A stretch of DNA of 5,145 nucleotides from Flavobacteriales bacterium (lineage in GTDB: Bacteria; Bacteroidota; Bacteroidia; Flavobacteriales_D; Crocinitomicaceae), in the NCBI GenBank assembly GCA_947458985.1, contig CANHBA010000155.1, positions 1 to 5,145 on the forward strand, read 5' to 3'. The notes beneath the pieces were generated by a model that worked only from the letters and a program-made list of their open reading frames with translations, did no database searches and was not told where the DNA came from. Position 1 is the stretch's first letter. The number at the start of each line of letters is the position of its first letter. Shown one piece after another: positions 1-5,145 of this stretch. The position numbers and the translations under genes are program-made.

Positions 1-16
1 ATCTACAAATGTGATG

Positions 17-48
17 CAAATATACAGATTTTAAATTAATCCACAAAA
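17..48 (-). promoter_or_regulatory. Bacteroidota-type promoter firing leftward out of the window
   Basis: Read on the minus strand, TTTTG (48 to 44) is followed after exactly 19 bases by TATATTTG (24 to 17). This matches the Bacteroidota primary sigma factor consensus of a -33 TTTG and a -7 TAnnTTTG element. The transcript would start near position 10-13 and run left, so a divergently transcribed gene probably begins just beyond position 1; no minus-strand ATG is visible inside the window to the left of the site. The match of both boxes and spacing is seen directly; activity is inferred. Confidence 0.55.
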
Positions 49-56
49 TCATCGTG

Positions 57-64
57 TATCTTTG
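57..64 (+). promoter_or_regulatory. Bacteroidota -7 promoter element of the DUF3109 gene
   Basis: TATCTTTG fits the Bacteroidota -7 consensus TAnnTTTG at all six fixed positions. It ends 4 bases before the ATG at 69. With the usual distance of about 5-7 bases to the start of transcription, the mRNA would begin at or next to that ATG, implying a leaderless or near-leaderless message. A clean -33 TTTG is missing: the expected place (about 33-39) is only AT-rich. The position of this element argues against the in-frame GTG at 54, which would lie upstream of the transcription start. Confidence 0.55.
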
Positions 65-68
65 TGGA

Positions 69-647
69 ATGTTAATAGAAATACAAGATAAAATCGTCTC
101 TACCCAAATCTTTGAACGACAATTTGTTTGCGACCTAAACGCGTGCAAAGGTGCTTGCTGTATTGAAGGAAACGGGGGCGCTCCGGTTACAAAAGAAGAA
201 GTTGACATTATTGAGGCCAATCTAGACAAAGTACTCCCATACATGCGGCCGGAAGGCATTGCAGCTATTGAAGCGCAGGGCGTCGTTTACGAAGACGACG
301 ATTATGAACCCGCTACAACCTTAGTGAATGGCAAAGAATGTGCGTTTGTCTATTTCGACCAAACCAACACCGCAAAATGCGCCATTGAAAAAGCGCACAG
401 AGAAGGCCAAATTGATTTTATCAAACCCATCTCCTGTCACCTCTACCCTATCCGAACCAAACAATTCAACGAATACACTGCTCTCAATTATGAAAAATGG
501 GACATCTGTGAACCTGCCTGTGCTTGCGGTGAGCAATTAGACGTGCCAGTGTACAAATTCTTGAAAGAGCCACTTATAAGAGCTTTTGGGCCTGAATTTT
601 ACAAAGAGCTTGAGGTCGTATCGAGAGAATTAGATATGGAACGCTAA
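69..647 (+). CDS. DUF3109 family cysteine-rich protein (putative metal-binding)
   Basis: A 192-residue soluble protein that I recognise as the DUF3109 family, common as a single copy in Bacteroidota and of unknown biochemical role. Numbered from the ATG at 69, the N-terminal block carries C21, C26, C30 and C31 in the pattern CDLNACKGACC, resembling the cysteine clusters of the YkgJ-like zinc/iron-chelating proteins. Further cysteines are C91, C104, C123 (in PISCHLYPIR), C147, C151 and C153, giving ten in all, enough for one or more metal or Fe-S sites. There is no signal peptide or membrane segment, so it should be cytoplasmic. The frame is also open from a GTG at 54 (197 residues), but family members usually begin at M-(L)-IEI-x-DKIVS, and the promoter element at 57-64 favours 69. 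It converges on the cox operon and shares a terminator with it, so no functional link to respiration is implied. Metal binding is inferred, not shown. Confidence 0.85.
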   Translation: MLIEIQDKIVSTQIFERQFVCDLNACKGACCIEGNGGAPVTKEEVDIIEANLDKVLPYMRPEGIAAIEAQGVVYEDDDYEPATTLVNGKECAFVYFDQTNTAKCAIEKAHREGQIDFIKPISCHLYPIRTKQFNEYTALNYEKWDICEPACACGEQLDVPVYKFLKEPLIRAFGPEFYKELEVVSRELDMER

Positions 648-657
648 CCTTGCATTG

Positions 658-700
658 CTTGATACATAAGATGTTCGTATCAAGGGTCCTAGCATCTTAT
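658..700. repeat. two interleaved 8-bp inverted repeats
   Basis: CTTGATAC (658-665) is the exact reverse complement of GTATCAAG (677-684). ATAAGATG (666-673) is the exact reverse complement of CATCTTAT (693-700). The arms interleave, so in RNA the two hairpins are mutually exclusive or would need a pseudoknot. A weaker outer pairing, CTTGC (649-653) with GCAAG (708-712), surrounds them. No T-run follows on either strand, so this is not an ordinary intrinsic terminator. It starts 10 bases after the DUF3109 stop codon. Function unknown: a 3' RNA structure, protein-binding site or relic of a repeat are all possible. Confidence 0.5.
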
Positions 701-766
701 CGACATAGCAAGTCATTCGGTTACTTTTCAATTTATTTTCATCGTCCTTCCGATAGTAGATACAAC

Positions 767-795
767 AAAAAAGGCCCGAAATATCGGGCCTTTTT
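767..795. terminator. bidirectional intrinsic terminator between converging genes
   Basis: A perfect stem GGCCCGA (773-779) / TCGGGCC (784-790) with a 4-base loop is flanked by six A's on the left (767-772) and five T's on the right (791-795). Read rightward it ends in a T-run and can stop the DUF3109 transcript; read leftward the A's become a T-run and can stop the cox operon. It lies about 20 bases past the coxA stop codon and 120 bases past the DUF3109 stop. Including the A/T pairs the stem reaches 12 bp. This is the clearest regulatory element in the window. Confidence 0.92.
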
Positions 796-814
796 ATATA
801 GTTTAATTTGAAGA

Positions 815-2620
815 CTAATGTTCTTCTTCGCCTTCTTCGAGTGGCGTAATTTGCGTGATGAAATCTTGTGATGCACCCGGCTTAGAGTAGTCATAAGGCC
901 AACGGTGAACAGTTGGTAAATCACCAGGCCAGTTGCCATGAATGTGTTCAACTGGTGTAGTCCACTCGAGTGTTGTAGAATTCCAAGGATTCTGAGGGGC
1001 TTTAGGGCCTCTGAAAATACTGTAGAAGAAATTAAACAAGAAGAGCACCTGACCAACTGCAGCAATAATTGCAAAGACTGTAATAATCTGGTTGAGGTCA
1101 ACCATTAATTCAAATGAATTGTTGTCAAACTCACTGTAAGATGAGTAGTCATAATAACGACGCGGGGCACCTGCTAAACCAACAAAGTGCATCGGGAAGA
1201 ATACGCCATAAGCGCCAATTAAGGTAACCCAGAAATGCGCATAACCTAAACGGGTATTCATCATGCGGCCGAACATTTTAGGGAACCAATGGTAAACACC
1301 TGCGAACATCCCAAATACAGCTGACATTCCCATTACTATATGGAAGTGAGCCACAACAAAGTAGGTATCGTGTAACATGATATCTAATGCAGAGTCAGCT
1401 AAGATAATTCCGGTAACACCACCCGTGATGAACGTTGATACCAAACCAATAGCAAATAGCATTGCTGGTGTCAGGACGAGTGAACCCTTCCAGAGTGTCG
1501 TGATGTAGTTAAATACTTTTACAGCAGATGGAATGGCAATTAAGAGGGTGGTGAATACGAATACACTTCCTAAGAACGGATTCATCCCGGTCACAAACAT
1601 ATGGTGACCCCATACAATAAAGGACAAGAAACCAATTGCTAAGATAGAACCGATCATGGCTTTGTAACCAAAGATTGGTTTGCGTGAATTCGTGGCAATA
1701 ATTTCTGAAGACAAACCAAGTGCTGGTAACAATACAATGTATACCTCAGGGTGACCCAAGAACCAAAATAAGTGTTGATAAAGAATTGGTGAGCCTCCGT
1801 GGTTGGTGAGCATTTCACCTCCGACAATAATATCAGAAAGGTAGAAAGATGTGCCCATTAGGCGGTCCATAGTTAATAGCAACGCTGCCGACAAAAGAAC
1901 TGGGAAGGAAAGGACACCTAAGATGGCCGTTACAAAGAACGCCCAGATTGTTAATGGCATGCGTGTCATGGTCATGCCTTGTGTACGCAAGTTGATGATC
2001 GTAACGATGTAGTTGAGGGAACCAATCAAAGAAGATGCAATAAAGATGGTCATGGATACCAACCAAAGTGTCATACCCAAACCTGAACCTGAAACAGCTT
2101 GTGGCAAGGCAGAAAGCGGCGGATAAACTGTCCAACCAGCCATTGCAGGCCCTGACTCTACAAACAAGGAGATCAACATGATAATTGATGACATCGCAAA
2201 CATCCAATAGGAAAGCATATTAAGGAAGCCAGAAGCCATGTCGCGAGCTCCTAATTGTAATGGAATGAGAATGTTAGAGAACGTGCCAGATAAACCACCT
2301 GTCAACAAGAAGAATACCATGATAGTACCATGAATGGTAACCAAACCAAGATACATGTCTTCCTTTAAAACACCGTTTGGTGCCCATTTCTCACCTAAAA
2401 AGAAAGAAAGGAAATCAGAGCTTTCGCCTGGCCAAGCAATTTGTATACGGAATAAAATGGACAGCATCATTGCCACAAGACCCATGAAGACAGCAGTCAT
2501 TAAGAACTGCTTTCCGATCATTTTGTGATCTTGCGAAAAGATGTATTTAGAGATAAAATGCTCCTCATGATGGTGGTGATCCTCATGATGTCCGTGTGCG
2601 TGTGCGTCGTGTGAAGCCAT
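815..2620 (-). CDS. coxA: cytochrome c oxidase subunit I (aa3-type)
   Basis: Catalytic subunit (601 residues) of the A-type heme-copper oxidase, in the inner membrane; it reduces O2 to water and pumps protons. About 12 membrane helices run from residue 37 to 536. Ligands seen by comparison with known oxidases: H97 and H427 for heme a, H425 for heme a3, H290, H339 and H340 for CuB, with Y294 of the HPEVY motif as the cross-linked tyrosine. Proton-path residues: N116, D127 and E292 (D channel, A1 subtype) and K368 in IAIPSAVK (K channel, with serine for the more usual threonine). H417-D418 (Mg-site partners) and R487-R488 (heme propionates) are kept. Compared with the roughly 550-residue classical form it has an extended segment between helices 1 and 2, a polar C-terminal tail (about 540-601), and a first 21 residues with ten histidines. 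The start at ATG 2620 is the only sensible one; the A-rich upstream sequence has no clear Shine-Dalgarno. It is the last gene of the operon, 28 bases after coxB, and ends in TAG. Confidence 0.98.
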   Translation of the reverse strand: MASHDAHAHGHHEDHHHHEEHFISKYIFSQDHKMIGKQFLMTAVFMGLVAMMLSILFRIQIAWPGESSDFLSFFLGEKWAPNGVLKEDMYLGLVTIHGTIMVFFLLTGGLSGTFSNILIPLQLGARDMASGFLNMLSYWMFAMSSIIMLISLFVESGPAMAGWTVYPPLSALPQAVSGSGLGMTLWLVSMTIFIASSLIGSLNYIVTIINLRTQGMTMTRMPLTIWAFFVTAILGVLSFPVLLSAALLLTMDRLMGTSFYLSDIIVGGEMLTNHGGSPILYQHLFWFLGHPEVYIVLLPALGLSSEIIATNSRKPIFGYKAMIGSILAIGFLSFIVWGHHMFVTGMNPFLGSVFVFTTLLIAIPSAVKVFNYITTLWKGSLVLTPAMLFAIGLVSTFITGGVTGIILADSALDIMLHDTYFVVAHFHIVMGMSAVFGMFAGVYHWFPKMFGRMMNTRLGYAHFWVTLIGAYGVFFPMHFVGLAGAPRRYYDYSSYSEFDNNSFELMVDLNQIITVFAIIAAVGQVLFLFNFFYSIFRGPKAPQNPWNSTTLEWTTPVEHIHGNWPGDLPTVHRWPYDYSKPGASQDFITQITPLEEGEEEH

Positions 2621-2648
2621 TACTTATTTTTTTATCGTTTCTAAAAAA

Positions 2649-3884
2649 TTAATTCATTGTTACTGCTGTGGTATCAGCCGGCGTCGCTGTTGCTGGGGCT
2701 GCCGCTACAGGGAAGTATTGATCTTTGAAAGTTGCTTTTTTCTTGCCGTCCATCCATTTTTTATATGCCGACTTATCAAGAACTACTACAATCATTTTCA
2801 TCTTGTAGTGTGCACCACCACAAATTTTGTTACACATCAAGATGTAATTGAAGTTTTCATCGTTCTTCTCTTGACGCATTTCTTTGGTAGTTTTGTTTGG
2901 CGTGAACTTCATGCGGGTTGCCATACCAGGTACCGTATTCATTTGTGCGCGGAAATGCGGGAAGTAAGCAGAGTGAATGACATCTTTTGCGCGCAAAGCG
3001 ATTTCATACTCTTGACCTTTACACAAATACAGCGTGTCTTTTTGAATGATGTCGTCCCAAGCACTTGCATCCAATTTTGGATTGTGGTTTTGCTTCATTT
3101 GAGTAAGAAAACGATAGAGTCTTTCTTTTCTAGAAAGGTCCATTTTCAAGACATTCATAGTAGAGTCACTGAAGATGGTGTCGCGGTTGTTCAACAACTT
3201 TTGAAGACTGCGGATACCAGTTGCACTGTTGAACATGTTGTTCAAGGCTGAATCTATGGTATTTGATGTCAAAAGGGCCAATTCATTGTTGTCTAAAGTC
3301 AGTTTGTAGTCGTAAAGACCCAAGGTGTTGTCGGCGCCAGAATAACGCGCAGTCCAGTCAAATTGCTTTGAAAACAATTCGATTTTCTCAGCTTCTGGCT
3401 TTGATGGGCCAGAAAGGTGACTCCAGGTTTGAAGACCGAGGATGATAATGACTGCTAATACCACTGCCGGTACGATTGTCCAGATGAGCTCTAGTTTATT
3501 ATTGTGTGGGTAGTAATAAGCAGGGACTCCTGGCTTCTTCACATATTTCCAAGTAAAATAAAACAAAAGGAAATTTGTAAAGAAGAAAATTGCAATAACG
3601 ATTACAAAATTCAGGTTTAACAACCAGTCCATTTCAACACCTTCGTCTGAAGCTGCAGAACCACGGCCAGTCCAGCCGTAAGCTTGCATCAAATAAATAA
3701 AGAACCCAAAAAGTAGCAACATAAAGATGAACATCATGCGGCCGTTCAGATTGTTGTCTCGGCTAGAGATTTCGTGTTCTCCGGTTTTGCGCAACTTGGC
3801 AGAGATTTCATAGATACGCACTAATTGAGCAATAGCAATAGCGCCTAAAACAATGACAAGTAAAATGATTAATTTATTTTCCAT
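2649..3884 (-). CDS. coxB: cytochrome c oxidase subunit II (CuA subunit)
   Basis: Carries the binuclear CuA centre that takes electrons from cytochrome c and passes them to heme a of CoxA; 411 residues. Four hydrophobic helices are visible: about 4-22, 50-68, 91-113 and 133-155. The last two match the normal pair of the family, so the first two are an N-terminal addition. E132 in KLELIWTIVPA matches the glutamate at the K-channel entrance. The periplasmic cupredoxin domain follows (about 165-370). CuA ligands are H304 (DVIHSAYFPHF), C351, C355, H359 and M362 in CNKICGGAHYKM; K353 stands where most families have glutamate and gives only a backbone carbonyl to copper. FDW (175-177) replaces the classical WYW electron-entry aromatics. 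A charged, probably helical insertion occupies about 200-280. The tail (394-411) is Ala/Thr/Pro-rich. No CxxCH is present, so it is not a caa3-type fusion with cytochrome c. It lies 22 bases after actF and 28 bases before coxA. Identity is certain; alignments are by eye. Confidence 0.97.
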   Translation of the reverse strand: MENKLIILLVIVLGAIAIAQLVRIYEISAKLRKTGEHEISSRDNNLNGRMMFIFMLLLFGFFIYLMQAYGWTGRGSAASDEGVEMDWLLNLNFVIVIAIFFFTNFLLFYFTWKYVKKPGVPAYYYPHNNKLELIWTIVPAVVLAVIIILGLQTWSHLSGPSKPEAEKIELFSKQFDWTARYSGADNTLGLYDYKLTLDNNELALLTSNTIDSALNNMFNSATGIRSLQKLLNNRDTIFSDSTMNVLKMDLSRKERLYRFLTQMKQNHNPKLDASAWDDIIQKDTLYLCKGQEYEIALRAKDVIHSAYFPHFRAQMNTVPGMATRMKFTPNKTTKEMRQEKNDENFNYILMCNKICGGAHYKMKMIVVVLDKSAYKKWMDGKKKATFKDQYFPVAAAPATATPADTTAVTMN

Positions 3885-3906
3885 GACTTTTTATATTGTC
3901 TTCAAA

Positions 3907-5094
3907 TTAAATTTCGTGGTGGTTACTTTCATCCAAGAATGGGTGATTGACAGGAGTAAGCGGTGCTTTTGTAAGATTGCGAAGGACTACATAGATGAAA
4001 ACACCTGCCATTAACAAAGCCATTCCAATTTCCAAAGCACCAATTGTGGCGTTAGCGCCCAAAGCTCCTGCTGAAATCATAATGTAAACATCTAACCAGT
4101 GACCTGTCAAGATCATGAGACCAACAAACATGAGGATACCTGCGTTGCGCTTCGCATCACGAGACATAAGGATCAACATTGGGAATGCAAAGTTGATGAT
4201 GAACATACCGAAATAAAGGTATTTAAACTCAGCGATACGTAGTTGGAAGTAAACGACCTCTTCACCAATGTTTGCGTACCAAATGAGCATGAATTGTGAG
4301 AACCACATATAAGACCAAAGGAAAGATGTAGCAAAAGTCCATTTACCAAGGTCGTGGATGTGAGAATCGTTGACATTTGGAAGGTAACCAAGCGTCTTGA
4401 GGTAAAGTGTAGTTAGTACCAACACTACCATTGTGGAACACCACATACCCGCAAATGTATACCATCCGAAAAGTGTAGAGAACCAATGCACGTCGATAGA
4501 CATGATCCAGTCCCATGCAGAAGTAGAACTAAATACTGCAAAGAAGATGAGGAAGTGTGCACCTCTTCTGTAGTTTTTAAAGTGGATTTCGGTTCCGCCT
4601 ACTTTGTCTTCTTCCAAAGAGCGATTTCTGAAACCGCGGTAGAATAAGTAGTAGGTTGTGAAATAAACTAGTGTTCTGATCCAGAAGAAAATTGGATTCA
4701 GATAAGCTGCTTTGTGACGCACTACTTCATCATGTGCTTTCACTTCTGGGTCCATCCAAGAATAGATGTGGGCACCATCAGCAATTGTAATGACTAACAA
4801 TACCACACCGAGAATTATCATGCCTACTGGTAAAAAACCAGCTACTGCTTCAATGACGCGTTTTACTGCGGCGTACCAACCTGTTTCAGTCGCATATTTG
4901 AGGGAAAGGAAGAAAAGAGCTCCCAAGCCCAAAGCAAAAAAGAAGAAGCCGCTGATTAGGCCAGAAGCCAAGAAACGAGTCAGAAAATGGTGATCTGACG
5001 CAGTAAGCGCAACACCGATGATTGTAAGGAGCGCACCAAAGCCCATCAGGCCAAATGCTACGTTTTTCGCTTTTTTGGTGATTTGAAATTCCAT
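3907..5094 (-). CDS. actF: alternative complex III membrane subunit ActF
   Basis: Integral membrane subunit (395 residues) of alternative complex III, the menaquinol:cytochrome c oxidoreductase that replaces the bc1 complex in Bacteroidota. About ten hydrophobic helices are seen, at roughly 13-31, 41-65, 86-106, 134-152, 178-192, 208-231, 252-275, 290-310, 318-340 and 351-371, fitting the NrfD/PsrC-like fold shared by ActC and ActF. Recognisable conserved stretches are STSAWDWIMSIDVHWFSTLF (191-210), FGWYTFAGMW (209-218) and HDLGKWTFATSFLWSYMW (247-264). It is assigned as ActF rather than ActC because it is shorter than typical ActC (about 460 residues or more) and lies directly before coxB. 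From published structures of the family, the quinol site is in ActC; ActF is a structural partner with a possible proton path. The start at ATG 5094 has a purine-rich AAGAAGAG just upstream and leaves 12 bases after the preceding stop. Automatic annotation often names it quinol:cytochrome c oxidoreductase quinone-binding subunit 2. Confidence 0.92.
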   Translation of the reverse strand: MEFQITKKAKNVAFGLMGFGALLTIIGVALTASDHHFLTRFLASGLISGFFFFALGLGALFFLSLKYATETGWYAAVKRVIEAVAGFLPVGMIILGVVLLVITIADGAHIYSWMDPEVKAHDEVVRHKAAYLNPIFFWIRTLVYFTTYYLFYRGFRNRSLEEDKVGGTEIHFKNYRRGAHFLIFFAVFSSTSAWDWIMSIDVHWFSTLFGWYTFAGMWCSTMVVLVLTTLYLKTLGYLPNVNDSHIHDLGKWTFATSFLWSYMWFSQFMLIWYANIGEEVVYFQLRIAEFKYLYFGMFIINFAFPMLILMSRDAKRNAGILMFVGLMILTGHWLDVYIMISAGALGANATIGALEIGMALLMAGVFIYVVLRNLTKAPLTPVNHPFLDESNHHEI

Positions 5095-5106
5095 TGCTCT
5101 TCTTGA

Positions 5107-5145
5107 TTAATTCGCGTTTGTGGTGTCTGAAACAGCGCCTACAAC
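5107..5145 (-). CDS. actE: C-terminal end of the gene upstream of actF, probably actE (partial)
   Basis: On the minus strand one frame runs in from the right edge as VVGAVSDTTNAN and ends at a TAA (5107-5109), 12 bases before the actF start. Twelve residues are too few to identify a protein by sequence. The name rests on gene order: in Bacteroidota alternative complex III operons the monoheme cytochrome c subunit ActE comes directly before ActF. The small polar, Ala/Thr/Asn-rich composition suits a disordered tail of an exported cytochrome. Another frame is also open through this short stretch, so the call is tentative. Confidence 0.55.
   Translation of the reverse strand, partial: VVGAVSDTTNAN

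Noticed and set aside
739..1101. A 120-codon minus-strand frame overlapping the end of coxA and the terminator
   Set aside because: It is out of frame with coxA, runs through the terminator hairpin and has no family resemblance; coxA explains the coding signal.
1833..2207. A 124-codon minus-strand frame inside coxA
   Set aside because: Alternative-frame shadow of a highly conserved membrane protein; no independent evidence.
2628..2648. An A/T-only inverted repeat (7-bp arms, 7-base loop) between coxB and coxA
   Set aside because: A stem with no G-C pair is too weak to terminate, and A-rich leaders are usual before Bacteroidota start codons; considered chance.
2718..3251. A 177-codon open frame on the plus strand, antisense to coxB
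   Set aside because: It lies wholly inside a certain gene, shows no recognisable domain and has a cysteine/phenylalanine-rich composition typical of a reverse-complement shadow.
1260..3745. The string ATGCGGCCG occurring near 243, 1263 and 3736
   Set aside because: In coxA and coxB it encodes the same short GRMM peptide by chance, and in the DUF3109 gene it is in a different context; no repeat structure surrounds it.
802..3912. A 14-base inverted repeat: 802-815 matches the reverse complement of 3898-3911
   Set aside because: The match is short, AT-rich and 3 kb apart, at gene ends where AT-rich sequence is expected; near chance level and without target duplications or transposase.
4766..4993. 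A lysine/proline-rich 75-codon plus-strand frame opposite actF
   Set aside because: Composition arises from reading hydrophobic codons of actF on the other strand; no promoter or homology.
1..5145. CRISPR arrays, tRNA/rRNA genes, insertion sequences or phage genes
   Set aside because: The window is almost fully occupied by conserved genes, and the gaps (at most 167 bases) hold no spaced repeats, cloverleaf or transposase remnants that I could see.

Overview
This window is a conserved respiratory region from a member of the Bacteroidota. The evidence is the gene order (end of actE, actF, coxB, coxA on the minus strand), which is the alternative complex III plus aa3-type cytochrome c oxidase cluster typical of that phylum. 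Promoter-like sites also match the phylum's unusual TAnnTTTG / TTTG consensus, and Shine-Dalgarno sequences are weak or missing. The composition is moderately AT-rich with AT-rich gaps. I cannot name a genus; a flavobacterial relative is plausible but is only an impression from the protein sequences.

Layout. Positions 1-68 hold a short divergent promoter region: a minus-strand promoter (about 17-48) firing out of the left edge, and a plus-strand -7 element (57-64) directly before a DUF3109-type cysteine-rich protein (69-647). A 167-base convergent gap (648-814) contains two interleaved inverted repeats and a strong bidirectional intrinsic terminator (767-795). From 815 to the right edge everything is one minus-strand operon, transcribed right to left: last codons of a gene best read as actE (5107-5145), actF (5094-3907), coxB (3884-2649), coxA (2620-815). 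The gaps are only 12, 22 and 28 bases, with no internal promoter or terminator recognised, so co-transcription is likely.

Function. Alternative complex III (ActABCDEF) oxidises menaquinol and passes electrons through its cytochrome c subunits to the CuA centre in CoxB. CoxA (heme a, heme a3, CuB) reduces O2 to water and pumps protons. All metal ligands and main proton-channel residues expected for an A-type oxidase can be found by eye. Notable deviations are in CoxB: lysine at the usual Mg-site glutamate in the CuA loop, phenylalanine where the classical electron-entry tryptophan sits, two extra N-terminal membrane helices, and an insertion in the CuA domain. These are probably lineage traits of oxidases served by alternative complex III rather than unique to this genome. 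CoxA also starts with a very histidine-rich tail. I found no convincing wholly novel system, mobile element, CRISPR array or RNA gene here; the most open questions are the leaderless start of the DUF3109 gene and the interleaved repeats at 658-700.
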